A stretch of 64,000 bases of DNA from Wocania_A spongiicola (GTDB lineage Bacteria > Bacteroidota > Bacteroidia > Flavobacteriales > Flavobacteriaceae): contig NZ_JAMFLZ010000007.1 of assembly GCF_023502325.1 (NCBI RefSeq), forward strand, positions 118,569 to 182,568, read 5' to 3'. The notes beneath the pieces were generated by a model. That model was not told the origin of the DNA. It saw only the letters and a program-made list of their open reading frames with translations, and searched no databases. A program made the position numbers and the translations under genes. Numbering within the stretch: position 1 is the first letter of the stretch; each line of letters opens with the position of its first letter. Below are positions 1 to 8,579 of the stretch, in pieces.

Positions 1-24
1 GAAACCTGTTCAGCGTGACCAAAA

Positions 25-390
25 CTATATTTTTGGATAATGCGTTTGTGTTTTTTCATGTTTTACTTTTCCTGTATGTGCCGTGTTTAATTTTTCAAAT
101 AATAGGACATGTACTTCTTCATCATTTTTTGTAAAAGGATTATGCTCTACCCCTTTCGGAACTACAATAATTTCACCTTCGTTAACTACTTCTGTTCGAT
201 CTCTAAATTGCATGTATAGTGTCCCTTTTATAACTTGAAATAGTTCATCTTCGTCCTCATGACTATGCCACACAAATTCGCCTTTAAGTTTTGCCAGTAT
301 AACTTGCATATCATCAACTATTGCAATTTGATGTGGGTGCCAATTTTTTGAAAATTTTGAAAATTTATTTTTAATATTGATTGAATTCAT
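25..390 (-). CDS. Cupin-domain protein, 121 aa
   Basis: Small single-domain cupin, probably cytosolic because there is no signal peptide. The metal-binding pattern is visible around residues 40-80: a WHSHEDEDELFQV segment (His-x-His with downstream Glu, cupin motif 1) and a VPKGVEHNP segment (cupin motif 2 with its His). Such stand-alone proteins often act on small molecules or carry no known activity; substrate cannot be deduced. It starts at ATG 390 and is separated from mgtE by about 110 bases that contain a dispersed repeat, so it is probably a separate unit or a distal gene of that minus-strand run. Only 24 bases lie beyond its stop codon, so its downstream context is unknown. Confidence 0.8.
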   Translation of the reverse strand: MNSINIKNKFSKFSKNWHPHQIAIVDDMQVILAKLKGEFVWHSHEDEDELFQVIKGTLYMQFRDRTEVVNEGEIIVVPKGVEHNPFTKNDEEVHVLLFEKLNTAHTGKVKHEKTQTHYPKI

Positions 391-411
391 ATTGTAAAAT
401 TACGAAGTTTT

Positions 412-496
412 GCGTTAGGGATAGTAGTAGAAATCCTTTTTGAGAGGCGCGAGCAAAAAGATTGTAACGAATAGCCCGACCCTTGTGGTAACGCCC
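412..496 (-). repeat. Dispersed structured intergenic repeat, copy 1
   Basis: An 85-base element bounded by GCGTTAGGG and GGTAACGCCC on the plus strand, with further copies at 13369-13458 and 42074-42157. Terminal GCGTTA/TAACGC are inverted. Read on the minus strand it contains a hairpin with arms AATCTTTTTG and CAAAAAGGATT. It begins only about 5 bases after the stop codon of mgtE, so it would lie in the 3' end of that transcript. I recall similar elements in other Flavobacteriaceae genomes, but this is from memory. Confidence 0.75.
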
Positions 497-501
497 AAAT
501 G

Positions 502-1872
502 CTAAATGCCCAAAATCATTTTTGCAATCCAGAAATAAAGTAAAATTCCTAAAATATCATTGCTTGTAGTGATAAACGGACCTGTGGCAATGGCTGGATC
601 TATGCCTCGTTTATCTAAAAATAATGGCACAAATGTTCCTATTAAGCCTGCAACTATTATTACAGCTACTAGAGAAACAGATATGGCAAAAGCAGTATTT
701 ATTTCGCCTTTAGTTACCCATACAAAAAGAAAAAGAAAAACAGCCAAAATAACCCCATTTAAAGCAGCCAATAGCATTTCTTTTATTAATCTATTATTTA
801 CACTTCCTTTTACATCATCATTTGCTAAACCTTGTACGATAATCGCACTTGACTGTACGCCAACATTACCAGCCATAGCCGCAATTAAAGGCGTAAAGAA
901 AAATAATACTGCATATTTATTAAATGTATCTTGAAACCCTTCCATTATTAAAAAAGCCCCAATACCACCTACTAAACCTAAAAAGAGCCAAGGTAGTCGG
1001 GCTCTGGTAAGCTCTAAAATACTGTCATCAGAATCTACATCGCCAGTAATACCTGCTGCTAATTGGTAATCTTTCTCTGCTTCTTCTTTTAATACATCTA
1101 CTATATCATCAATAGTAATTCTACCCAAAAGAACCTCGTTATCGTCTAACACCGGAATGGCTTCCAAATCATATTTTGCCATGACTTTTGCTACATCTTC
1201 AACGTCATCATTTACATTAACATAATCTACATTAACTTTAACGAGATCTGAAATTTTTTGATCGTTCTTAGCAACAATTAAATCTTTTAAAGATAGACGA
1301 CCTATGAGTTTTTCTTCCTTATTTACAACATAAATTGAATGGACTCGTGTTACTTCTTCGGCTTGACCTCGAATTCTTCGCATGCAACCAGCAACTGTCC
1401 AGGTTTCGTAAACTTTAACCAGCTCTTTGGCCATGAGCCCTCCAGCAGTATCTTCATCATAAGCTAAAAGTTCTGTTATTTCTGCTTTATGTTCTTGATC
1501 TTCAATATGAGAAATAACGGCTTCTTGTCGTTCTTCTGGAAGTTCTAAAATGATATCAGCAGCATCATCAGTATCTAACTCCTCAACTTCTTCGGCAATT
1601 TCTTTTGCAGATAGGTTTTTTAATACTCTTTCTCGAATATCTTCGTCGAGCTCTGTTAAAATATCTGAAGTGGTTTCAGAATCTAAGAGTTTAATAACAT
1701 AGGTTGCTTCATCCAGATTTACTTCGTCTAGAATTTCGGCAATATCGGCATAATGAAACTCATCAAGCAATTTGTGAAGCTCCTTATCATCATTTGCTTT
1801 GATAAGTTGCTTTACTTGCCCAACAAGCTCTTTTGTTAGCTCAAATTGTATGTTTTCTTTCTCTTCAGACAT
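502..1872 (-). CDS. mgtE: Magnesium transporter MgtE
   Basis: Homodimeric Mg2+ channel/transporter of the inner membrane, 456 aa, the usual family length. Domain order: acidic MgtE_N superhelical domain (about residues 35-135), tandem CBS domains that sense cytosolic Mg2+ (about 145-265), a plug helix, then five transmembrane helices (about 290-456). Family signatures are present in the membrane part: GNVGVQSS at 335-342 and the DPAIATGPF...TSND segment at 425-439, whose final Asp439 corresponds to the pore Asp that binds Mg2+. It is the downstream partner of rsmA, 59 bases away, an arrangement common in Flavobacteriaceae. A small palindrome lies between them. Regulation is expected mainly at the protein level through the CBS domains. 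Confidence 0.97.
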   Translation of the reverse strand: MSEEKENIQFELTKELVGQVKQLIKANDDKELHKLLDEFHYADIAEILDEVNLDEATYVIKLLDSETTSDILTELDEDIRERVLKNLSAKEIAEEVEELDTDDAADIILELPEERQEAVISHIEDQEHKAEITELLAYDEDTAGGLMAKELVKVYETWTVAGCMRRIRGQAEEVTRVHSIYVVNKEEKLIGRLSLKDLIVAKNDQKISDLVKVNVDYVNVNDDVEDVAKVMAKYDLEAIPVLDDNEVLLGRITIDDIVDVLKEEAEKDYQLAAGITGDVDSDDSILELTRARLPWLFLGLVGGIGAFLIMEGFQDTFNKYAVLFFFTPLIAAMAGNVGVQSSAIIVQGLANDDVKGSVNNRLIKEMLLAALNGVILAVFLFLFVWVTKGEINTAFAISVSLVAVIIVAGLIGTFVPLFLDKRGIDPAIATGPFITTSNDILGILLYFWIAKMILGI

Positions 1873-1881
1873 GAGATTAAA

Positions 1882-1925
1882 ACTTCTCGATACTATTTCA
1901 AAATTCCTTTGAAACCTCGCGAAGT
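1882..1925. repeat. Imperfect palindrome between rsmA and mgtE
   Basis: A 44-base imperfect inverted repeat. The outer arms are ACTTCTCG and CGCGAAGT (7 of 8 complementary) and the inner arms are TTTCAAA and TTTGAAA around a 5-base loop. It resembles a degenerate copy of a MITE-like palindrome that I recall as common between flavobacterial genes. It lies inside the presumed rsmA-mgtE transcript, so it could form an RNA hairpin that uncouples expression of the two genes. Confidence 0.5.
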
Positions 1926-1931
1926 GATGAT

Positions 1932-2729
1932 TTAATTTTTATCGTTTTCAATGAATTGCGTAAGCTCAATAAAGGCTTCTACACTTAATTGTTCCGGACG
2001 TTTGCCAAATATAACATTTGCTTTTAAATTATCTGATAAATTGAAGGTTTTTAAACTATTTCGAAGCGTTTTTCTGCGCTGTTGAAATGCCGTTTTTACC
2101 ACTTTAAATAATAATTTTTCACTACAAGGTAAACTGTAATTTTCTTTTCTAGTAAGCCTTAAAACTCCTGAATCTACTTTTGGAGGTGGATTAAAAACGG
2201 ATGGAGGTACTGTGAATAAATACTCGGCATTATAAAATGCTTGCGTTAAAACAGAAAGAATTCCATATACTTTTGAGCCTTCTTTTGAACAAATACGCTG
2301 CGCAACCTCTTTTTGAAACATCCCAGAGAATTCTGGAATTTGTTCACGCATTTCTAAGGCCTTAAAAACAATTTGAGTTGAAATATTATACGGAAAATTA
2401 CCAATAATAGCGAAGGATTCTCCTTTAAAAACTTCATTTAAATCGAATTTTAAAAAATCTTTTTCTATAATTCTTGGCGCCAAGTTTAGGTAATTTGCTT
2501 GTAAATATTCTACCGATTCGGTATCAATCTCAATAACAAAAGTTTCAATATTCTTTTTTAGCAAATACTTAGTTAGCACACCCATTCCCGGTCCAATCTC
2601 TAAAACTTTTTTATAATCTTTTAATGCTAAGGTGTTTGCAATTTTTTCTGCAACAGATTCATCATTTAAAAAATGCTGCCCTAAATACTTTTTAGCTTTT
2701 ACTTGATGTTGGTTTGGATTATATGCCAC
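1932..2729 (-). CDS. rsmA: 16S rRNA (adenine1518/1519-N6) dimethyltransferase RsmA (KsgA)
   Basis: Dimethylates two adjacent adenines in the helix 45 loop of 16S rRNA during late small-subunit assembly, using S-adenosylmethionine. 265 aa, standard length. The N-terminal KKYLGQHFLND stretch (14-23), SAM motif I EIGPGMG (44-50) and the catalytic NFPYNI motif (111-116) are all present, and a short helical C-terminal domain follows. The start at ATG 2729 puts KYLGQHF at the position normal for the family. It lies in a minus-strand run with DUF4286, GNAT and TPR genes upstream and mgtE downstream. No unusual residues. Confidence 0.97.
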   Translation of the reverse strand: MAYNPNQHQVKAKKYLGQHFLNDESVAEKIANTLALKDYKKVLEIGPGMGVLTKYLLKKNIETFVIEIDTESVEYLQANYLNLAPRIIEKDFLKFDLNEVFKGESFAIIGNFPYNISTQIVFKALEMREQIPEFSGMFQKEVAQRICSKEGSKVYGILSVLTQAFYNAEYLFTVPPSVFNPPPKVDSGVLRLTRKENYSLPCSEKLLFKVVKTAFQQRRKTLRNSLKTFNLSDNLKANVIFGKRPEQLSVEAFIELTQFIENDKN

Positions 2730-2784
2730 GAATTCATGAATGTTTATTAATAAAAACCCTTTGTCTGCGCTAAGGGAAGTAAAG

Positions 2785-3108
2785 CTATTTAAAATTCACA
2801 GTATATTCATCTACAATTTGTAGCTCAGTTCTAAACGCTAACATTTTATCTGCAAATTTTTTCATGCCATCTGTTCTTAATCTATCTGCATCCTCACGAT
2901 AATAAGCATCTAGAGCTTCGCGTGAATATGATCTATATTGAATAGAATAAGTTTGTCCACCCATATCTTCCTCTACTAAAACCTTAGTTAATGTTGCTTT
3001 TTCAAATTTACCTGTTCCTAGTACTTGTGGAATATGTTCTTTGATCCATGCTAACCATTCGTCATGAATACTTTCGTCTATGTTTACCGTTACGTTGTAT
3101 ATAATCAT
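2785..3108 (-). CDS. DUF4286 family protein, 107 aa
   Basis: Small cytosolic protein, probably of a dimeric alpha/beta ferredoxin-like fold, of the DUF4286 family, which I recognise from the N-terminal MIIYNVTVNID strand and the WLAWIKEHIP helix. In Flavobacteriaceae it regularly sits beside rsmA, as here (55 bases upstream of rsmA). No catalytic residues can be named and the function is unknown. The conserved linkage to rRNA modification may be functional or merely historical. Start at ATG 3108 is the only reasonable one. Confidence 0.85.
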   Translation of the reverse strand: MIIYNVTVNIDESIHDEWLAWIKEHIPQVLGTGKFEKATLTKVLVEEDMGGQTYSIQYRSYSREALDAYYREDADRLRTDGMKKFADKMLAFRTELQIVDEYTVNFK

Positions 3109-3137
3109 ATTTCTTGCTATGCTTAAATGACATAGAT

Positions 3138-3650
3138 TTATAAAGTTTTTGCAAATAACAGAAGTTCTTTATCTTCTTCAAAGGGATTTACTCTTTTTTC
3201 GAAAACTAATCCTAATTTCTCTAATAATTTAATTGAATTATGGTTATCTGGATTTGTTATCGCTACAACTTTTTTAAGTTTGAATTCTGATTTAGCAAGT
3301 TTCATAATTTCAACCGATGCTTCAAAACCAAAGCCTTTGCCTTCGTATTCTGGTAAAAAACCAAAACCTACATCTACATCATCTAATTGTTCTCTTTTTA
3401 TAAGTCCTGCTGTTCCAATTGTTTTATTGTTCTCGGCTTTTAATAGTACTTTATAAAAACCAAAACCGTTGTCTTTATAGCTTTTCAAAATACCATTTTT
3501 AAGATTCGCTTCGGCATCTTTTACAGACCTTATATTTCTATCACCAATATATTTTAACCAGTGTGGCGTGTTCATTAACTCCACAAAAAAAGGAGCATCT
3601 TGTAAGCTAACTTTTGAAATTAATAATCGTTCTGTTTCTGCAATTATCAT
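3138..3650 (-). CDS. GNAT family N-acetyltransferase (RimJ/RimL type)
   Basis: Acetyl-CoA-dependent N-acetyltransferase of about standard length (170 aa). The opening ETERLLISKVSLQDAPFFVELMN is the classic RimJ/RimL-like beginning. The middle VGFGFLPEYEGKGFGFEAS contains the acetyl-CoA pyrophosphate-binding Q/R-x-x-G-x-G/A-type loop, here EGKGFG. The end, NPDNHNSIKLLEKLGL, is the conserved C-terminal segment. Substrate unknown: it may be a ribosomal protein N-terminus or a small amine. It is separated from the TPR gene upstream by 4 bases, so the two are co-transcribed. Confidence 0.88.
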   Translation of the reverse strand: MIIAETERLLISKVSLQDAPFFVELMNTPHWLKYIGDRNIRSVKDAEANLKNGILKSYKDNGFGFYKVLLKAENNKTIGTAGLIKREQLDDVDVGFGFLPEYEGKGFGFEASVEIMKLAKSEFKLKKVVAITNPDNHNSIKLLEKLGLVFEKRVNPFEEDKELLLFAKTL

Positions 3651-3654
3651 ATAA

Positions 3655-5430
3655 TTAATTTATAGCGTCTCCACGCAATGCTCTGTATTTTTTTCGAGCT
3701 TCAACAAAATAAATGCTATCTACATGGTTAAAAATAATTTGCTCGTACAAATCTTTTGCTTTTTCTGGTTGGTTTAAATGCTTTACATAAATGTCTGCTA
3801 ATCTATAATAGGCGTCATCAACTAAAATACCATCTCTATAATTAGCAATAATTAGTTCGTAATTAGCTTGGGCTTTTTCAAATTCTGTGTTTTCTTCAAA
3901 TAGTTGGGCTTGTTTAAATAAAGCTTTGGCCACTATGGGCTCGGTTTTATGGTTTTTTAAAATGGTGTTTAAAAGCGAAATGGCCTCACTATTTTTATTT
4001 TGAAACGCTAACAAATCTGCTTTAGAATAAAGTTTTAATGCTGTTTGTAATGAGTCTTCATATTTATTATCAGTAATCAATAATTTTAAATCGAGCGCAT
4101 CATTGGCTATAAGTTGTGATGTTGAAGCTTTTAAAATTTTAAGCTGTGATTCTGCCCATTTAAAATCACCTTTGTAATAACTTGCTTTGGCTACTTTATA
4201 GCGTGCCTCTTGAGAAATTGTGCTGTTCTTTAAATTGCGTTGTATTTGTGTGTAATAAATTAAGGCTTTATTAAACTTTTCTTGAAGAACTAAAATATCT
4301 CCTAATTCTAGTTTAACCTCAGCTTTCTCAAATTCGGTTAATGGCAGTTTTAAAGTAGTTTCTAAAAAATTGATGGCGTCATCAGTTTTATTCATATAAA
4401 ATGCTAAAAAATGCGCATAAGCTACTTGCAGTTTTAAGGTTTGCGGAAACACACCAAATTCTTTAAATAACTCTAAATATTTGTTATTAATAAAATCGTT
4501 TTGGTCTGCTAACCCCTTTTTCGTTTCAAGCTGCAATAAGCTATAGTGGGCATTAAGTTGTGTTTCTAAATCTTGCGCTGTTTCAATTAAAAATGTGTAC
4601 ATCTCTTCAGCTACCTCGTTTTCGTTTTCATTTACAGTAATGCTAGCTAATTCTTCAATTCTATTTAAGCTTTCTGGTCGTCTATTAAAAATTGCTTTCT
4701 CTTGTATAAATGCTTTCTTAAAATCTTTTTGTTGAATAAATAACCAACTCAACATTTCATTCCAAAGTAAATTAGGTTCTTGTTGAGATTTTTTTAGTAG
4801 AATTTTTTTAAATAATATATTGTTTTCATTCGCACTGTTTTCACTTATAAAATCGTTAATATGCCTTTTAATATTATTTAACGACACTGGGTTTTTTTCA
4901 GCAAATTCAATATAGCTGCTAAACATCTTTTCAACATTCCCTTGTTCTCCATATATTTTAGCTAATTGAAATTTAAAGTTTAATTCTGGTTTTAAAATCA
5001 TAGCCTTTTCATAAACCGTAATAGTTTCGTTTAATAAGGTATGGTTTTGAAAACTTCGAGCTACTGAAAATGCATTATTAACATTATCGTCTAAACTATT
5101 TATAGCTTTTTGATAATATAGGCTAGCGTTTTCTAAATCGTTTTTAAGCTGATAATTGTACCCTAACTCAACAAAAAAAGCGGGATATTTTATTCTATTT
5201 ATTAATCTTAAAAGAAAGTCTTCGGCTTCATTATATTGCTCTAATTGTTGATGCGCAGTAACAAGTTGATTAATATAATTTATGTTTGAAGGCGATTTTG
5301 CATATAGTTTTTTATACTCGTAGAGTGCTTTTTCAAAATCTCCCTTATTAAAATAATCTTTTGCCAGCGCGTCATCTTGCGAAAACAGGCTTGTAGAAAA
5401 AAGTAAACATAAAATAAAAAGAATCCTCAT
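3655..5430 (-). CDS. Tetratricopeptide-repeat protein, exported
   Basis: A 591-aa protein with an N-terminal signal peptide (MRILFILCLLFSTSLFSQ, cleavage near residue 18) followed almost entirely by TPR-like helical pairs. Recognisable repeat cores include DYFNKGDFEKALYEYKKLY near residue 25, KALIYYTQIQ near residue 390 and YYRLADIYVKHLNQPEKA near residue 555. It is predicted to be periplasmic or outer-membrane associated and to act as a protein-interaction scaffold. There is no enzymatic motif. It heads the minus-strand run TPR-GNAT-DUF4286-rsmA-mgtE. Its transcription is insulated from the upstream small ORF by the terminator at 5479-5510. Confidence 0.85.
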   Translation of the reverse strand: MRILFILCLLFSTSLFSQDDALAKDYFNKGDFEKALYEYKKLYAKSPSNINYINQLVTAHQQLEQYNEAEDFLLRLINRIKYPAFFVELGYNYQLKNDLENASLYYQKAINSLDDNVNNAFSVARSFQNHTLLNETITVYEKAMILKPELNFKFQLAKIYGEQGNVEKMFSSYIEFAEKNPVSLNNIKRHINDFISENSANENNILFKKILLKKSQQEPNLLWNEMLSWLFIQQKDFKKAFIQEKAIFNRRPESLNRIEELASITVNENENEVAEEMYTFLIETAQDLETQLNAHYSLLQLETKKGLADQNDFINNKYLELFKEFGVFPQTLKLQVAYAHFLAFYMNKTDDAINFLETTLKLPLTEFEKAEVKLELGDILVLQEKFNKALIYYTQIQRNLKNSTISQEARYKVAKASYYKGDFKWAESQLKILKASTSQLIANDALDLKLLITDNKYEDSLQTALKLYSKADLLAFQNKNSEAISLLNTILKNHKTEPIVAKALFKQAQLFEENTEFEKAQANYELIIANYRDGILVDDAYYRLADIYVKHLNQPEKAKDLYEQIIFNHVDSIYFVEARKKYRALRGDAIN

Positions 5431-5478
5431 TATGTAAATATAGCAAATGTGCTAATTAGAAATTGTAAATATTATTAT

Positions 5479-5510
5479 AAAAAAAAGTGCCCGAATAAAA
5501 TTCGGGCACT
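5479..5510 (-). terminator. Rho-independent terminator
   Basis: On the minus strand, a 10-bp stem (AGTGCCCGAA / TTCGGGCACT) with a 5-base loop is followed by a run of eight Ts. It would end transcripts coming from the small ORF at 5648-5770 before the TPR gene begins at 5430. Confidence 0.85.
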
Positions 5511-5647
5511 AACCAACCAACAATAAGTTTTCTATTAACGCCTGTTAATTTAAAAACAATATTATACAAGATTGGGGACAGCCTTAAATTCTCAATAATA
5601 GAGAATGCCTATATTAAGAGAAATAATTAGTTTTGAGCAAGCAAACC

Positions 5648-5770
5648 CTATCTACTTACTACTGCTGTGGTATTATTTTCAGTTTTAGATATTTCGAAAT
5701 CTGAAAATAAAACTTTACTAGCAACCAAAACTAATGCAATTAAAAGCACTAAGCGCTTAATATTTTTCAT
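5648..5770 (-). CDS. Putative 40-aa membrane or secreted peptide
   Basis: An unlisted small ORF in an otherwise gene-free stretch of about 515 bases (5431-5946). It starts at ATG 5770 and stops at TAG 5648. The peptide begins MKNIKRLVLLIALVLVASKV, a positively charged N-terminus followed by a 13-residue hydrophobic core. The polar tail FSDFEISKTENNTTAVVSR follows. This is the layout of a short signal peptide or single-pass membrane peptide. A strong terminator lies about 140 bases downstream on the same strand, which supports a separate transcript. No family recognised; the reading frame might be fortuitous. The remainder of the gap shows no other gene. Confidence 0.4.
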   Translation of the reverse strand: MKNIKRLVLLIALVLVASKVLFSDFEISKTENNTTAVVSR

Positions 5771-5946
5771 GGTAGGTTAAGTTTATTCTTTTTGGTTGGA
5801 GCTAACTTCTAAAATATATTTTGATTAGCAAAAGAAATCAATACAAAATCGTTAAACGACATGGTTTATTTACACTTAATCGATTTAAAAGAATTAATTT
5901 TTAATTTTTTGTAAGTTTTAAGCTTCTTTTTATGAATTCTTAAAGC

Positions 5947-7218
5947 TTAATTAATGATTGAAAAACCTGTATAAGATTGCAACACTTCTGGAATTACAAT
6001 ACCATCTTTTGTTTGATAATTTTCCAAAATTCCGGCAAGTACTCTTGGTAATGCTAAAGCGCTTCCATTTAAGGTATGAGCTAGTTCGTTTTTACCATTA
6101 CTATTTTTAAATCTCAATTTTAAACGATTAGCTTGAAAGGTTTCAAAGTTAGATATAGAAGATATTTCTAACCATCTGTCTTGTGCTGTAGAAAACACCT
6201 CAAAGTCGTACGTTAAAGCCGATGTGAAACCTAAATCTCCACCACAAAGTTTTAAAATTCTGTATGGTAATTTTAGTTCTTGTAAAATGGTTTTTACGTG
6301 GTTTACCATCCCATCTAAAGCTTTGTAAGACTCTGTTGGGTGTTCAACTCGCAAAATTTCAACCTTATCAAATTGATGTAACCTGTTTAAGCCTCTAACG
6401 TGTGCACCATAACTTCCTGCTTCACGACGGAAACACGGAGTATAACCAGTAATACTTATAGGTAATTCGTTTTCTTTTAAAACAACATCTCTAAAAATAT
6501 TGGTTCCTGGTACTTCGGCAGTTGGTATTAAATATAAGTTATCTTCAGTAACATGATACATTTGCCCTTCTTTATCTGGTAATTGACCTGTACCAAAGCC
6601 TGAAGCTTCGTTAACTAAATGTGGTAATTGATATTCAGTATAACCTGCTGCAGTGTTTTTATCTAAAAAATAAGCAATTAAAGCGCGTTGTAATCTTGCA
6701 CCTTTACCTTTATAAACAGGAAATCCTGCTCCAGTAATTTTATTGCCTAATTCAAAATCTATAATATCGTACTTCTTTGCTAATTCCCAGTGCGCTAATG
6801 CATCATCATGCAAAACAGGTATGTCTCCTTCTCTAAAAACTTCTTCATTATCTTCATCGGTATTTCCTGAAGGAACAATTTCATTTGGGACGTTTGGGAT
6901 TTTATATAGTAACTGATTTAATGCTTCAACTTTATTACTAAGTGACTCATTAAGCTCTTTAGATTTATCTCTTAATTGGGTCGTTTTTTCTTTTAAAACA
7001 TTTGCTTTTTCAGCTTCACCAGATTTGTACAAAATTCCAATTTCTTTAGATAAAGTATTTGATTCTGCCAAGATATTATCTAATTCTGACTGCAACCTTT
7101 TTCTGTCTTCATCAAAAATAATAACCTCATCAATCATTTGCGTAGCATCAATATTTCTTTTTGCCAATCGTGCAATTACCAAATCTTTGTTTTCTCTAAT
7201 AAAAGGGACTTGTAACAT
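5947..7218 (-). CDS. serS: Seryl-tRNA synthetase
   Basis: Class II aminoacyl-tRNA synthetase that charges tRNA-Ser (and the selenocysteine tRNA if present). 423 aa, standard. The N-terminal long coiled-coil arm, which contacts the tRNA variable arm, covers about residues 27-105. The catalytic core then carries motif 2 (CFRREAGSYG near 260) and motif 3 (LALPRVLAGILENYQ near 390). TAEVPGTN and the GGDLGFTSALTYDFEV segment, involved in serine and ATP binding, are also visible. Start at ATG 7218 has a TAAATTTG -7 element 20 bases upstream. It is followed by a long gene-poor gap. Confidence 0.97.
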   Translation of the reverse strand: MLQVPFIRENKDLVIARLAKRNIDATQMIDEVIIFDEDRKRLQSELDNILAESNTLSKEIGILYKSGEAEKANVLKEKTTQLRDKSKELNESLSNKVEALNQLLYKIPNVPNEIVPSGNTDEDNEEVFREGDIPVLHDDALAHWELAKKYDIIDFELGNKITGAGFPVYKGKGARLQRALIAYFLDKNTAAGYTEYQLPHLVNEASGFGTGQLPDKEGQMYHVTEDNLYLIPTAEVPGTNIFRDVVLKENELPISITGYTPCFRREAGSYGAHVRGLNRLHQFDKVEILRVEHPTESYKALDGMVNHVKTILQELKLPYRILKLCGGDLGFTSALTYDFEVFSTAQDRWLEISSISNFETFQANRLKLRFKNSNGKNELAHTLNGSALALPRVLAGILENYQTKDGIVIPEVLQSYTGFSIIN

Positions 7219-7237
7219 GAGTAAAAAATTTAAGCGA

Positions 7238-7245
7238 CAAATTTA
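7238..7245 (-). promoter_or_regulatory. Candidate -7 promoter element of serS
   Basis: TAAATTTG on the minus strand matches the Bacteroidota -7 consensus TAnnTTTG. It is followed by a short leader to the serS ATG at 7218. No convincing -33 TTTG lies at the normal distance, so the assignment is tentative. Confidence 0.4.
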
Positions 7246-7262
7246 ATGAATTACATATATAA

Positions 7263-8579
7263 TCACTGCTCTTTTGATGGTAAAATCCAATCGCTATGTT
7301 TAAAATAATTCCAAGAAACATTGGCTATATCAACATCCGGATTTATAAGTTGTTTATACGGTTTCCCATTAACACTTACTTTACAGTTTACATAAACCGA
7401 AACATCTTGTCCGTCTTTACTAAATTGTTCTTTCAGTTTTTGCGAAAACTGCCAAATGGCATCTGGTTTCGTGCTTACTATTCGTTTTTGTTTTATGGTT
7501 AAATAATTATCTAAATTAACTGTGTAACTATATCCAGTTACTTTATTTTCAACTCTATAGGTTGCTGTTCCGCTTTTGGTTCTAAGCATCATACGCCATG
7601 CAAGCCTATGTCCTTCCTCAGTCCAAAGCACATTATCTTTAATAAAATGATGTCGCAATGGTAATCCTATTTGAAATAAAAAAAATATTGTAAATAAGGT
7701 AATTAATGGTGTTTTATATTTTGGAACAATAACCTCATCATTATTATAAAAGAGTTTCTTTTTTAAGAATAACTTTTGAATGGTTTCAGAATTGAAAAAA
7801 AATAGCGTGAAAGCTAATGCCAAATATGGAAAAATACCTATTTGAAAAACAATGGAATTAAACAAATGAAAGAAAATAGATATTATAAATGCCCATTTTC
7901 TAGTTGGCTTAAACAGTAATAACGGAATGATTAGCCCATCAAACAAAATACCTCCATAGGCTAAAATGTAATGCAACCATTTTTGCTGAAGAAGTTCGCC
8001 AACTAAAACGTAGTTTTGCTTGCTCTTCATTAGCAGTTCCATAACATCAGTATTTAACCAATCTGGATATATTTTTGCTACTGAAGCATAGGTATAAACG
8101 ATAAATAGTTGAAACACAAAAACCAAACTGCACCACCGTGGCATTGAGTAACGTTTAATTTTTGGATTTAGTTTTGCGTCAATAGATGCATAAGTATTTG
8201 TTGGCATAAAAACCATAATACTACTCATAAGCATTAATAAATAGTAATGATTATTATATGATGATTTTTGCATTAAATAAGTAGCTGTCCACATTATTGT
8301 AAAAGCTAAAATGCCTAACCTATATTTATACCCAAACATAATAAATAAGGCAAACACCCCCATAATTATATAGTACAAATACATCCAATTATCAGGTAAT
8401 GGTTGCAACCATTCAAAACCTATAAATGAAAATGTAAATTGAGAATCGATAAAAACACGCTTTACCCAACCTGTGAAAATAGCACCAATCGATTCAAGAA
8501 AACAAAGTAATCCAAAAAGGATTCTGAAAATTATTAAAGCTGAATTATCAATATGTTTAAATAAAAAACTATTTAACAT
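7263..8579 (-). CDS. HTTM domain membrane protein (vitamin K-dependent gamma-carboxylase-like)
   Basis: A 438-aa polytopic inner-membrane protein of the HTTM (horizontally transferred transmembrane) family, related to the membrane part of vitamin K-dependent gamma-carboxylases. It shows about eight hydrophobic helices between residues 15 and 320. The IIFRILFGLLCFLESIGAI opening, YNNHYYLLMLMSS and SVAKIYPDWL segments are typical. The last 100 residues (from about WRMMLRTKSG) are soluble and strand-rich. Activity in bacteria is unknown. Its start overlaps the end of ribF by 11 bases, so the two are translationally linked, as in many flavobacteria. Confidence 0.85.
   Translation of the reverse strand: MLNSFLFKHIDNSALIIFRILFGLLCFLESIGAIFTGWVKRVFIDSQFTFSFIGFEWLQPLPDNWMYLYYIIMGVFALFIMFGYKYRLGILAFTIMWTATYLMQKSSYNNHYYLLMLMSSIMVFMPTNTYASIDAKLNPKIKRYSMPRWCSLVFVFQLFIVYTYASVAKIYPDWLNTDVMELLMKSKQNYVLVGELLQQKWLHYILAYGGILFDGLIIPLLLFKPTRKWAFIISIFFHLFNSIVFQIGIFPYLALAFTLFFFNSETIQKLFLKKKLFYNNDEVIVPKYKTPLITLFTIFFLFQIGLPLRHHFIKDNVLWTEEGHRLAWRMMLRTKSGTATYRVENKVTGYSYTVNLDNYLTIKQKRIVSTKPDAIWQFSQKLKEQFSKDGQDVSVYVNCKVSVNGKPYKQLINPDVDIANVSWNYFKHSDWILPSKEQ

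Noticed and set aside
560..934. 124-codon plus-strand ORF within mgtE
   Set aside because: It lies opposite the conserved transmembrane part of mgtE and is explained by codon bias.
5850..5860. A further attC core (CGTTAAACG) upstream of the small ORF
   Set aside because: The heptamer occurs alone without flanking palindrome or partner core; it shows that the motif by itself is weak evidence.
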